Shown: one piece after another, positions 13,950 through 25,641 of the stretch
How the letters are laid out: every line of letters begins with the position of its first letter
Numbering within the stretch: the stretch's first letter is position 1
Assembly (NCBI GenBank): GCA_013397435.1
Contig: VZRG01000288.1
Coordinates: 408,349 to 472,348, forward strand
Length of the DNA: 64,000 bases
Reading direction: 5' to 3'
Source of the DNA: Erythrocercus mccallii
Lineage: Eukaryota > Chordata > Aves > Passeriformes > Dicruridae
Translations under genes and position numbers: made by a program
The notes under the pieces: generated by a model
What the model saw: only the letters and a program-made list of their open reading frames with translations
Told to the model about the DNA's origin: nothing
Database searches by the model: none

Positions 13950-14547
13950 TCTGGCAGCCAGGAGAGCCAAGCATGGCCTGGGGGCATGAGGCCCAGCATC
14001 TCCAGCCAGGCAAGGGAGGGAATTGTCCCACTCTGCTCTGCCCTGCTCTGGGGTGGACTCACATCAAGTGCTGGCTGCAGCTTTGGGCACCACAATATAA
14101 GAAAGACATTAAACTATTAGAGAGTGTCCAAAGGAGGCCAGGAGGATGGTGAGGGTCTGGAGGGGTCATACAGGGGGTGGGTGAGGGTACTTGGTCTGTT
14201 CATCCTGGAGGAGACTGAGAGGAGATCTCATTGAAGTTCCTCTTGAGGGGAAGAGGAGGGGCAGACACTGATCTCTGCTCTGAGATGACAGGGACAGGAC
14301 CTGAAGCTGAGTCAGGAGAGGTTTAGGTTGAACATTGGGAAAAGGTTTTTCACTCAGAGGGTGACTGGGAACCGGAATAGGGTGCCTATGGAAATGCTCA
14401 CCAGCCTGACAGAGTTCAAGAAGTGTTTGGACAATGCTCTCAGGCCCATGGTGTGACTCTTGGAGATGGTCCTGTGCAGGGCCAGGAGTTCAACGCTGAT
14501 GATTGTTGTCGGTCCCTTTCAATTCAGGACATTCTACGATTCTATGA
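13950..14547 (+). repeat. CR1 LINE, 3' fragment, sense
   Basis: The CR1 3' region (GGCAGCTTTGGGCACCACAA-like start, GGGTGACTGGGAACCGGAAT in the middle) runs to the terminal ATTCTACGATTCTATGA at 14531-14547. The left edge is approximate. Confidence 0.85.
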
Positions 14548-16305
14548 AAAATACCCTGAAATGGAATGTCTGCCTCATATACAGAAGACCTCCTTGGTGA
14601 ACTGATATTTTCCACTTGAAAAAATTTTAGCTTCAGTGAAGAGAAAAACTGGTGCTTAAGAGAGTGCAGAGTGAAGTGAATAAAGAGGAAATGTGTTTAA
14701 AACACTGGAATGGAAGTTGTTTCTTGAAGGATAAGTAGATCTAAGACAAGGCTGAAGAAGACACATTGCAATACTTGGTATGGGATGCTTAGAGCAAGCA
14801 ATTTAGTATCTGAATGGCAGAAATAGATTTTTAAAAGTTTATTTAGTGGAATTGGAAGCCCATTGCATGAGTCTAGAAGAATGAATCTGTGATAACACCC
14901 AAGGTACCAGGACTGTCTGCTTGGTGTTACTGTTGTGATAGAGAAAGGACAGGATTCAGGAGAACAGATTTACTGGGAATGATCAGGCTAAGAAAAGGCA
15001 TATATAGAGAGAGGGTGGCAGGTGGTGTGTGTGTGTGTCTATATGAATATCTATGTTATTTATTGGGAAGACAGGCCAAGGTGTGAGATTAGAGGGCAGA
15101 GGGTGATCATGAATAAAGTTTTACATTTGTAATTTATGTATAGGCAGATACTAAATCAGACCAAATAGTTATCTCTGCAATGCTAATCTTGTTTTCCCGA
15201 AAGAACAGTCTCTAAAAATAATATTCCCATGCTTTCTGTTTTTGTGATGTATAAGGATGGCATGACTATAATTAATCCCCTCTTGACTCTGCTCATGGAT
15301 GCTGTAACTTCATACAGCAGCATAGTTACACACTGAACAAGCTGAAATTTTAGCTTCTTACTTACTTACCTGAATTAATGAGAGCAAACCATTCCTCTAG
15401 GGTTGTACAGGAGAGATAAGTTATAGAGCAAGCTGAAAATTAGTTAGCCAGCAATTCAGTCATGATTCTGAGGAGTTTCTGCTCATGGAAAAAAAAAAAA
15501 GTTGTGTGCCTGACCTTCCTGGGCACAGAATTCCCCCAGCTTTCACCATGAAATCACTGAAGATTGAGTCTCCTCTGAACCAGCTAAAGCAAACACAGGG
15601 CACAGTACTTTTGAAGGTCTGTGCACTCTCCTCAGTGCTGTGCCTGCCCTCAGCTGGGCTCATTCTCTCTGAAACAAACACTGCTAGTATCTAATTTGTG
15701 ATGGGAAATGTGGTTTTTGGGGAGTGATGTAATCCCTGAACTTAGCTTTGATTTGACAAAATCACTTTTATCATCTGCATTCATTGTATTATTGCAAGCA
15801 GAACAAGTGCAGTCAGTGCTGTCCTGGAGTGCAGCTCATAGGGTGATAGAAGTGCAGACTGGAAAAGAAGGGTTCGGAGTTTGAGCTCAAGTTCCCACTC
15901 AGAGTTTTAGTGGCTGCAGCTGCTCCTGGCAGACCCGGGACTGGAATCACAGAAACGCCTGGGAAAGCAGGCAAGAGTGCTTCTGACCCCTGTAACTCAG
16001 AACCATTCAAATGGCAGGCAATGCACTGAACAATTCCTGAGTGCAATCCCTGGTCTGTCCTCATTTCCCATAAAGCAGCTGTGGTTTGTCGTGGGTATTT
16101 TCAGGCTCTAGGGAAGCAACTTGCTTCAACCAGGCACCACATCCAGCTGCTCAGACTTCAGGAAAACCATTCAGCTGACTTCAGGAGTAATTAATCAAAT
16201 GGCCTGGCTTTAAAAACCTTACCCAGAGCAGGTGAATTACTGCTGGATCTTGCATGTCAGAGCAGAAACATCCTTCCCCAGACCTGGGAGACACAGCCTG
16301 TGCCT
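14548..16305. other. Upstream flank of NICOL1-like copy 1
   Basis: A GT run at 15024-15038. No other feature is seen before the promoter blocks. Confidence 0.5.
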
Positions 16306-16424
16306 CTTTAAATCTGTGCTGTGTGCTGCAGTGCTCTGCATTGTTGCCATGGCAGAAATCTCCCCATAGTAATAACCTCTTTCAGAGGTTAAAAAGAGAC
16401 AGTGCACATGCTCAGAAATGCTGC
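16306..16424 (+). promoter_or_regulatory. Promoter of NICOL1-like copy 1 with RFX X-box-like palindrome
   Basis: Three blocks are shared in order with the region upstream of copy 2. CTTTAAAT lies at 16306-16313. GTTGCCATGGCAG at 16343-16355 is close to the RFX consensus GTTGCCATGGCAAC and is followed by AAATCTCC. GCACATGCTCAGAAATGCTGC-like sequence lies at 16404-16424 (17 of 21 bases match copy 2). RFX factors drive ciliary, neuronal and testis genes; use of the site here is inference. Confidence 0.55.
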
Positions 16425-16492
16425 ACTTGTTCTCTTAGCAGTTTGCAGCGGCCATTTCAAAGAAACCATCACAAAGACAAGAGAAAGATCAG
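16400..16492 (+). other. Noncoding first exon of NICOL1-like copy 1 (5'UTR)
   Basis: The 3' edge is a donor, aaagatcag|GTACTG at 16493. The last part (gagaaagatcag|gtactg) matches the end of the copy 2 first exon (gagaaagagcag|gtactg). Splicing to the acceptor near 18592 would give a 5'UTR intron of about 2.1 kb. The transcription start is not visible, so the left edge is a guess from the conserved CATGCTCAG block. Confidence 0.55.
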
Positions 16493-18614
16493 GTACTGAT
16501 ATTTTTTCCTTTGTTAAAGGGGGTGACTTTTCTCTTTCATAGAAGTCCATGCACAGATCTGTCTCTGTTCCCAGTTGCATTGCAGAGGGAGACCACCCTT
16601 GAAGCCTGTCATGATTATTCCTTGCAAATTCCCATGCAGTAACTAAGAGGCAGGAGTTAGGTGTGATTTAAGATGATTGCTGCACTAGAGAAGCAGTTGT
16701 TTTGCAGTGGGGCTCACATACAAAGCTGAGCTGACTCTGGGGTGGGTGATGGGTAAGGTACCCAAAATAAGTTTAACAGTGTGTCTGTTTTGTTTTGTTG
16801 AACCTTTGTAGTACTCATAGTCAACTATGAGAATAGCCTCTGCTCCTACTGACCAGGAGGCTCCTTCCTCAGGTACTTCCAAAAGAGGCTGGTGTTGTCC
16901 TAATTTCTATTACTTGGAGACACTCTGCTGCAAAGAGTGTGGAGACACTCCTATTGCAAAGACTGGTATTTTTGATGGTACTTCTTTTAATTGCAGATCA
17001 CCATTAATTAAAACATAAAAACCAAGCCACTAGTGATTTTAATCACTTTATTTTAGGGATTGTAGAGATAAGAAAAAGGATCATATCAGATCTAAACAGT
17101 GCGTGGGACAAGAAACCCAATATGAGGGTATAGAAACTACATTACTCTCTCTTTTTGTTGCCATGGGCTCAAGTATATCTGTGACTCTACTTGTACATGT
17201 TTGTCTCTTGCTTCTGAACCATTCCCTCGTCTTGTGTTTAGGTCGAGGTGCACAGGAAGGAGATGTGTATAATGCTGCTCCTTCCCTGGGCAAATTGCTG
17301 GTTTGCACATGCTGCAAGCGTTTGTGCAGAATTTGCACCTTTGCTTTAGCTGTGTCTGAAAAGGTGGATTGGACATAGTGAAGAGCAGTCTTGTTCTGTT
17401 CTGTACTTGTGGCAAAATGGGGAAAACCCTTCCCTCTCCTGCCTCCCTGTACTGCCTTTCTAAATGTGAAATACAATCTGTTCTGTGGAGTGCGGTACTC
17501 TTGCATTCAGTACATGCAGATCTAATGCTCTTATGCAACATCTTTTGCTCAGTAAGCATCAACTTGAAAATCAGAAAGAGGCAGAATGTACTCCTGCTTT
17601 CCCACAGTTAGCTGAATGGATTTTTAATGTGGATTTTATTGTACTGCCATAACTTAGCCTTATTTAAATCTTTCTTTCTTCCATTTTGATGTACAGGAAT
17701 GAAAGGTAAACTTGGCTGAGCTAAGGAGCTCCCTAGCAGTGTGGCAGAATCCTTGAGGCTTGGATTGAGATCTCTGACGAGCAGTTGCAACTTGAGCCAG
17801 TTCCTTTCACTCTGAGCAGTTTACCTGTTGGGTCAAGAAAATGCTTAGTTTGAAACTTATGAAAAAAACTTGCCTCTGTGTGAAGGGAAACTGTTGCTGG
17901 ACCAGCTTGTACCAACCTCAGGGCATGGTGTGGCCTGGCTGTGGTGTTCAGGAACAAATGGATGGCTGCAAATAATGGCCTGAAGCCCAGATTAGGAGGG
18001 GAAACAGAAGGTCAAAGAGTTCTGATGTGTTTACTATTAGAAATTCTACCTATGAATTTGTGGAGGTTTAACAGGAGTCTTTTCCTTCAAATACTTCCAT
18101 AAAGGAGATTTTATGATTAGCATGCTGTGTAATGCTAGTGGTTAACTTTAGTTACTATGCTTGTGAAAAATGATGCAGTAAAGCAAGCCACAGAGCAAAG
18201 AACTTGTTTCTAGATTCTGTTTCAGCCAGCTCTGTAGTCCCTGCAGTTTTGATATCAAAGTCTAGCAGTGAACCAGCTCTCCAGATTCGTGTCTCTGACT
18301 GTGTAGTTAGAAAAAATTCACAGACCAGGTAAAGCTGCTGGCATCCTGGCTTTCAAATGAAACCAAGGACACTCCAGGGATCTCTTATCTTGTGTAGAGA
18401 TGTTCTCTCCCAGATGAGTTTTATATACACTCTGGAAAGGTTCACTCTCCATGCTCTAGATCTTCTGGTATTTTGTTTTCTTTCAGAGGTAGACTGACAA
18501 TGCTTTAGTCATCAGGAACCTTAACTTCTTTGTAACAAAACCCTTGTGTACCTGTAGTGTTCCTCACTAACTTCTTTATGTCTCTTGACTAGCAGAGAAG
18601 CACCCATTCCCAAG

Positions 18615-18738
18615 ATGCTGGCACCCTGCCTTCTGAGAAGAGCTGTCCTTACAGTTCCTTTGGTTTTTGTGGTTGCACTACTTGTCACGGAGCCTGTTAG
18701 AGCTGAGCAAGAAGCAGGGACAGCCATTCCAGCTGAAA
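18615..18738 (+). CDS. NICOL1: NICOL1-like copy 1, first coding exon (signal peptide)
   Basis: It encodes residues 1-41 plus the first base of codon 42, ending PAE-S across the junction. The donor is A|GTACGT. The acceptor for the 5'UTR part is tctcttgactag just before 18593, or three bases later at the alternative CAG. The coding length of 124 bp is identical to that of copy 2, although the signal peptide residues have diverged. Confidence 0.85.
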
Positions 18739-21700
18739 GTACGTACCACCCTGCAGTCTTCTCCTACAGCCCCCTGCAGTTCCCATGTTGTGGGACTCTG
18801 AAGTTTGCCCAAATAACTATTTTGGATATGTCTTGCTTACACTGTTTTAAAACTGCAATGTGATAACCTACCAGTGCTGATTTGCTTCTGCATCCAAAGC
18901 TCTTCACTCTCTTATCCTTGTCTACCTGCCTGTTGCTGTCTTGCTTGTGGCTGAAATCTGCCATTGTTCTGCACCTTTTCTTTTGTCCATTGTATTAGCC
19001 CTTTGTATGCCAGCAATCATTGTGTTTGCTTTTCAGAAACGTTACTGAGACTTGTTCTTTTTCAACTGATATTGACTGTTCACTACATTTTGTTCTTGAG
19101 AATGTTTGCTGTTTTAAAGTAACTAATTTTTATTAAAAATTTCACAATGAAGATGCCAAGAAAGCATTTTGTCAACCCCTAGTCTTGGGGGCTTCAACCA
19201 TCTAATTCTCCTTTGCTGAATGTGTGTTGAGTTTATTTTAGTTTATAAACATAGTAACAAGTCCTTGCATAAAGTTGTTGATGTAAAAAACTCCTGTCCT
19301 CTCCTTTTGTCCAGTGTTAATATAGTAAACACTGAAGTTGGGTTATGGTACAACAGTGATGGTGCAGGTCTTTAATACTGTTTAATGTGGGAGTTTTATC
19401 TCTTTTTTTTTTTTTTTTTTTTTAGCCAGTTAAAGAATTTGGCAGGCTCCCTTTCTCCAGCAGGCAGAATTCCTGGTTGCTGGTTAGCACTTAGATCATG
19501 AGCTGTCAGAAGCATGTGTAGTCCAACATCAAGTGTTTGCAAAATGGGCTTACAGACAAGCCACAGACACAGCAGGATTTTCCAACATCAGTCTAAATTT
19601 CGTTCACACTGGACCCCAAAGAGCAAATTAACCTAGGCTCAGAATTTGTCACTTGTGCAGTACTTCTGGTGAAGTTGTCAGCCAGGCACAGGCATCGAGA
19701 AGCAAAATTGAGAGCAGATGTAGGGCCTGATGAGATAAAGATGTTTTGTCCTGTCTGTATTTGCTCTGTCTCAGTACTGCTGTCTGTTAGTGCACAGATC
19801 TGTGTTACGGGATGATCAAGGCAAAGCAAAGCCTTGTGGCCTTCAGTCTGAGTGTCTTGATCTGGGAACACTCCCTTGAACATTCCAATAAATCCAGATT
19901 GCAGCAGTTCTGCTTATCAGCAATGCCCACTAATAACAGGGCATTTGTTTGGGCTAACCTATATCATATTCAAAGTTAGAGGCTGAAGTGGTCTGTCTTT
20001 ATGATATTGTAGTCAGTTTTATTCTGTTAGTTTTCTATTTAGAGCTCACATTTGTTAGATTAGGAGACAAGATTTTTCTAGGGAACAAGTTCATGTTTTC
20101 AAACATAACTCTTGAAAAATCTGAAGATAAGGTTGAAAGTGTGCCCAGGATTAGTGGAACAAATGCAAGGCTCAAGTTGAGGGTTTAATGTTTCCATAAA
20201 TGAGCTGTGGAAGAAAAAGTGGAATAGCAATATAGCAGGAAGAAAAATATTAATGTAAATATGAAGTAATTGTTTTATAATTGAGAGACTGGGTGGGCCA
20301 TCATAGTGAACCAATTACAATTACCTGGGTTGTTCAGGAGTACCTACATCAGTACTCACTTTGTGGACTCTTTTCTGTAGCTCTTTCTGATGCCCAAAAT
20401 CACTGTTTAATCCTTCTGGTTAATTCTTCATGCCACACAGTCCTGATTCTCTCCTTAATGCTCTCATAGGCCGCCCCTGTGTTGATTGCCATGCCTTTGA
20501 GTTCATGCAGAGAGCTCTGCAGGATTTAAAGAAGACAGCGTATAATCTAGACACAAGGGTAAGGAAACATTAAATACTTTCCTTTTTTTTTTTTTTTCAA
20601 TATAAAAGAAAATTCCGTGGATAAAGGTAGATAAGATGGATGGGTTTTGCACACTCGGTGAACTTTACTGTCCTGCGTTCTAGGGTGAGACTGGTTAATT
20701 ACATTTCACACCTCTATGCAAGAATATGTGGAATTCTTCTGCCTTGGGGTATCAGGGACAATAGGAAGTATAGGAAAGTGTGAACTGACTATCCTTCTCT
20801 TGCCAAATTATAGCCATTAGTGCTGCTCTTCTCATTCCAAATGCTGAGCACACACCTTTGTTTTTGTGTCAGAGGGACAGTCAGAGGTGATGAGAGTATC
20901 ATTTATTGCCCAAAAGGAAAGAGCCAGCTCAAACAAAAAGCCTGCTAAAATAAAATACTCCCCTGCACATGCTTTTTATCTTGGGGGAGAAGCTAAGGGA
21001 GAAAACATCATCCATAGAGAGTTTTAACATTTCTCTGATTTCATAATGATGAAAAATGCCACAAAGTAGAACAGCCTAGGGAATGAAAATTGTTTGGCTT
21101 GCAGTCAGTGTGCAGAATCTGCCAGGGTTGGTACCTTCCTTCTGTGGGGGATGTTGAATCTGCCTCTTGCTGCTGCAACCTGCAATCTGTGCCTACCTGT
21201 GTCCCAGCTGCTGTCAGATGGTGGTGTCCCAGGAGGGTGGCTTTGTCCCCACCTCCTGTGTACCCTTTAGCTGAAGTGCTATAGATACACTCCTGCACAG
21301 ATTGTTCAACAGAAGGCGCTGAAACTTCTCTGCTTTCCTAATCTATGGTCAGGTTGTTCACAGCTCAAAGCCTGTGAACTATTGTCTTTGAGGAACGGTT
21401 TGAGGTTACTTCAAGCAGAGTCCTTGATGTTTAGGTGAAAATACAAGTGCATGAACAAAGATGCCTCTTGAATTGTGACATACTATAAAAATAAACAAAC
21501 ATTCTAGCATAACCAGATTGCTACGTAGCACATTTACAGCTAAACAAAATCTGTTCAATAATTACAGGTCAAATATATTTTGGGCTTCATGAAGAAATCT
21601 TGCTAATGAATCTGCTGAGCACTTTATACAGCCCAAACAAGATGTTCAGATTGTGCTGTAAAGTGGTTCTAGCACACCTCTTCCTTCTGCAAACCTTTGA

Positions 21701-24700
21701 ACTTTTCATCAGAATTTCTACATCTTGATGCAATATCTCTTAAACTTTTCTCTGGGTGTCTGGCTATGGCAGTGACCTTTATGAAACCTTCAGCTTGCAG
21801 ACCAAGAAAAAAACTTTGTAAAACACAGATATCCAAAGCAGAAGTAGCAATAAGAACCCCAAAGATAGCAACTGTGTTTTAATAATTTTTAAAAAATAAA
21901 AATAAAAGACAGCCAAAAAGATAAAATGACAATAGAAAAAAAGTCAGTTGATATGCATGTGCTATTATTGGCTTTCATGCTTGTAGATTTGATAGCAAGA
22001 CTGAAAATGTGATATATTCCCATGAAACCAAACCTATCACTTCCTTATCACTTTAAAATCTAAATAATTGAATTCATATTGAAATCCTTCAGCTCCCCAC
22101 AACTAGAACAGGCCTATTCCAGTCATTAAGCTAGGAATTCTGCTTACATCCTCAAAAGACATGGAAATATTTAATAGTTAAGGACTTCTTGGAACTGCCT
22201 TCTAGGGTGTTTTTATTCTTACTTTTATTATTCAGCTGTGGCCCAATTTAATGCAAACTGAGGGGTTTAGGGCCACTGCTTTCAGCCACATATATATTTC
22301 ACATTTGACTATTTTAGTCTGTTTTGCTGCTTTGTGGGGCAAATATTCCTGTCCCTGAAAATACAATTCCCTTTGTTAATATTCCCACTGGAGACATTAA
22401 TTTCCTTGAAAAACTCTCCTTTGTTTGCAGGCAAGATTGTTAGATGATGACTAAGCAGCTCCTAACTGTGTTGGAGGGGGAGGGATTCCCAAAAGCTTAG
22501 AGAGGAAATTCTCATTTAATTCCTCCTGCACATCTTAGCCTGCAGTTCTGTACAGGGGAAGCCTGTATATCATTTTATTGCACAAGAATATTTCTCAAGA
22601 GCTTTCACACTTCATTTGGCCCTCGGTTGATCTTCCTGCTGTCTCAAATCAAACTGACTCCAGCATAGGTCCCAGACCTTTATATGAAGGCCACAGACTG
22701 GATCTCCTTCCTTTTCCAACACTAGCTGTGTTTGTAACCTACACTGGTGTGATGATCCCTCACTAATTGTCAGGCTGCCTGCATGAGAAGGGTCACAGAC
22801 CACTCCTGACGGGCTGATTTCTACACATACCAGATCTGTTTACCCCTGTCTGTACTGTTTTTTGTTGCTGCTGGTCCCTCAGAGCAGGCTGCAGGAGTTG
22901 TTTTGGCAGTGAGAACTATCTCTGGGCAATATTTTCTGGGGATATCTGTGGTTCATCACTCAGGCAAAGTGCTAAACGTGATCATAAGATGGGGAGAGGG
23001 GTCTTGTGCTGCTGGGAGGGAGTTGCTCCCATCACAACCACTGAGCCAGTTCACAGCCAACTCCCTGTGGCTTCTAAAAGCCCCACAAGACAGAGCCCAG
23101 CAGGGAGTCAACTATAAAATCCTGGAAAAGAAATGCAGTATATGGGCTACACAGCTCACTCTAAGTCTGCACTCATTTTCAGAAGTCCAGCCCATTTTTC
23201 GGAGTTAACCTGTGGACATTGCATTACAACTTTAAAAAGATCAGTAACTGCACTTTTAGCTGGAACTTAACATCTTTTTTGTAGGTTCAAAATCTGATTT
23301 CTTTTCATAGTTTTTGCTTGGGTTTGTTGTTTTGTTTTCTTTTGTTCTTTTTTTCTAGTTTTGGTTTGGTTGGTTGGGTGTTGCTTTTTTTAAAAACAGG
23401 TTTTAACCTACCAGGCAGTAATAACAAATCTATGTGCAAATAGTTTTGTGATCATGCTCACAGAACAATCACCAAAGCTGTATTTAGTGACATTCATTTT
23501 GTTCTTTATTGCTTTATAAACTGTCAGTGGTTATTTCAAATGTTTAAAGCACAGTAAGCTAGATGTGTCCCTGAAAATAAAAAGAAAGGCTTGAAAATTT
23601 TATTAAATATATACAGGATGGTAAGCAGCCTTGGGGCTCAGCTCTAAAAATGTTGGCAGGCTGTCAACCTCCCTTATTCAAACCATTGCAAATGATGTCA
23701 GTGAGGTGGTGAGAAGGTGGTGATTGAGAGTCCTTTCAATGATTAGCAAAGCCTGATCAGATCTTTTCAGTTTTGCAGGGCAGCTGAAACAATCAAAAGT
23801 GATACCCGATTCAATATAAAACCACAGGGCTGTGATTTTTCTTGAGATTTATCATATGGGGAAAAAAGCCTGAGCAGCAGATGGCTTTTTCTGCAATAAG
23901 AAGGCAAGTGGAGAGCAGGATGCTTCAGCCCAGCTCTGTTTTAAGTGCCTTTAGCTGATGTGTGTCAATGGATAACACAGCTTTTAAAACACAGCCTTTA
24001 ATCCCATGGCAACTCCATCTCATACAAAAATCGCAAGTCAGGCAGCTTAAGGATGGGTTTGATTGGCATTTAGAGCTGGTAGTCTTCATAATGCCTTTTT
24101 TTTTAATGTGTAGCTGGTTGCAGCAGTAGGGATTAATTTGATGAGTGGATTTCCCACAGCTACTGTGTCCCATGGCAATAGCAGGGAGTTCTCTCTTGGA
24201 TCAGCCTGGTTTTCAGGTACAGCTCCAGCTCATGATAGACAAACTGAGGTGAAGATGTGGTGTTGATGTCAGATACCTCTGCTGCATCGTGCATCTACTG
24301 AAGCAACAAGTGTTCCAGACAGCCAGGAAAACCCAAGTGTGTGTGTGTGTGTGCAGAGAAGGATTCCCAAATTTCCCTATGTAGCCCTGCTGTCCCCTCT
24401 CTGGTCCTCAACCCTTTCTCACACAGGTAGGCCGAGAGTGATGCCTTAGGAAGGCTGACCTGGAACAGACTCTAGGCAGAGCTAAGAGAATAAAGTAGAT
24501 ATTTAATAAAAGATACACCTTGGGCAGCACAAGAACCTGGCCAGAACTACACCCAAGGTGGACCCAGAATGGTCGCAAAATGGATGACCAGTCATGAGGT
24601 CTCACACTTTCATAAGTTTTGGTTCATTTACATATTGGGGTTAATTGTCCAATTACATTTTCAGATTATGAAGTCCCATCCTTCTTGTTTTCTCCCTTCA

Positions 24701-25641
24701 GCCCACTGTTGTTTGTGCATTTGGCCCTGAAAACTTGTACACGTTGTCCTTGATCTTCAGCTTACTAACACTTAGTATGAGGCTCAGAACTACACCCCTA
24801 GGCAGTACAGGATCTGAAAAACATGAAAGCTGAAACTTCAGACATCAAGAGAGTGCAGGCCTTTCAGATCATGCCCAGCTCCAGCTCTCAGAAGTTCCCA
24901 ATCCACCCTCATTGCTTCAGAAACAGAGATCTGTGGGCAACAGATCTTCTGATATTGAACCACTGTTCAACCCAGAGACCTCTGCTTTCACCAGTTTGGG
25001 AACTCTTTCCTTAGAGAAGCCAGAATCCCATCACATGTTTGAATTGTGATGTCTCCATGCCAGCTCCGCACCTCTCGTCTGTTTTAGGCTCCAAAGCATA
25101 CTATCAGTAACTACTGAATTTTCATATTAGTGAAACAGGAAAAGTTAAAGAAGTGAATTTCTTCACTGAGAGTGGATTCAGGCTGTAGTAGCCTAAATTT
25201 AAATTCTGAGTCTGTTTTTAAGTAAAATAAAAATTCTGACATGATTTGGGAGGGGTGGGGAGGGGGGTTAAGCCTCTAATGAACTTCTGAGCTTATGCTC
25301 CAGTTTGTGCTGTTGAAATAAGATTTTAAGAAAGAAAAATAAGTCTCCATGTCACAGTAAGTAGTGCTATTTTGGTACGCCAATTAATCTCACAAAAGCA
25401 AAATCATTTTGCAGAGCAGTAAACAATATCTGATTTTTATCCCAAATTTCACCTCTTACCACTAGTTCTAAATTGTACAATAAAAGTAAAATTGACTTTT
25501 CTTTGGGAGCGAATTAGTTTTACAATGCTGACACTTTTATTTTGATGATGTTGTTCCTCCCTCTTATAGACAGAAACTCTGCTTCTTCAGGTGGAAAAGA
25601 GAAATCTGTGTGACTGTGTAGCTGCCAATCTACTGAACTGA
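18615..25641 (+). CDS. NICOL1: NICOL1 (C4orf48)-like secreted small protein, copy 1 (three coding exons)
   Basis: The spliced product is 94 aa, from exons 18615-18738, 20470-20558 and 25570-25641. Residues 1-30 form a signal peptide: basic RR at 8-9, hydrophobic core VLTVPLVFVVALLV, and a likely cut after VRA-30. The mature part carries RPCVDCHAFEF (Cys45, Cys48), then a helical QRALQDLKKTAYNLDTR stretch, then TETLLLQVEKRNLCDC (Cys85, Cys87). This matches the NICOL1/C4orf48 family as I know it; the mammalian protein is about 90-95 aa, secreted, and reported to act with NELL2 as an extracellular signal in the male tract and to be expressed in brain. Both splice pairs are GT-AG, with phase 1 then phase 0. 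A KR pair at 81-82 could be a convertase site (inference). The ATG at 18615 is chosen because it directly precedes the signal peptide; the same frame opens upstream only with a TTG. A second full copy lies 18.4 kb downstream. Family assignment is from memory, not a search. Confidence 0.87.
18739..20469 (+). other. Intron between coding exons 1 and 2 of copy 1
   Basis: This 1.73-kb intron contains a T21 run at 19403-19423. Nothing else is recognised. Confidence 0.6.
19403..19423. repeat. Homopolymer T tract
   Basis: T21, within the first coding intron of copy 1. Confidence 0.9.
20470..20558 (+). CDS. NICOL1: NICOL1-like copy 1, second coding exon (conserved core)
   Basis: This 89-bp exon encodes SRPCVDCHAFEF, MQRALQDLKK and TAYNLDTR. 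The acceptor is tgctctcatag and the donor is AGG|GTAAGG. It differs from the copy 2 core by one residue (Lys for Gln at 62) and by 18 bases, 17 of them silent. This is the most conserved part of the gene and the best evidence for its identity. Confidence 0.9.
24337..24353. repeat. Microsatellite (GT)n
   Basis: An 8-unit GT run in the last intron of copy 1. A similar run of about 7 units lies at 15024-15038. Confidence 0.9.
24439..24847 (-). mobile_element. Solo LTR, ERVK-like, inside copy 1's last intron
   Basis: On the minus strand it opens TGATGTCTGAAG and closes AAGGCATCA, so the ends are the inverted pair TGATG/CATCA. Flanks are CGAGAG (24433-24438) and AGAGAG (24848-24853), a 6-bp duplication with one mismatch. 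The downstream part (ATTAAATATCTACTTTATTC, then a CTCTGCCTAGAGTCTGTTCC-like stretch) resembles songbird ERVK-type LTRs as I remember them. No coding region is left. Confidence 0.5.
25570..25641 (+). CDS. NICOL1: NICOL1-like copy 1, last coding exon
   Basis: It encodes TETLLLQVEKRNLCDC followed by VAANLLN and TGA. The acceptor is cctcccttatag, phase 0. The tail after the CDC motif differs wholly from that of copy 2 and is two residues longer. Possible poly(A) signals downstream are ATTAAA at 26075-26080 and ATTAAA at 26263-26268, the latter followed by T-rich sequence. I cannot tell which one is used. Confidence 0.85.
   Translation, partial: TETLLLQVEKRNLCDCVAANLLN

Larger units (their letters stand above)
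20559..25569 (+). other. Last intron of NICOL1-like copy 1
   Basis: This 5.0-kb AT-rich intron contains T15 at 20583-20597, a T- and G-rich stretch at 23277-23393, a GT run at 24337-24353 and an antisense LTR-like element at 24439-24847. I see no other coding exon in it. Confidence 0.6.

Noticed and set aside
17157..17168. GTTGCCATGGGC, another X-box-like half site
   Set aside because: It is intronic and lacks the flanking blocks shared by the two promoters. Probably chance.
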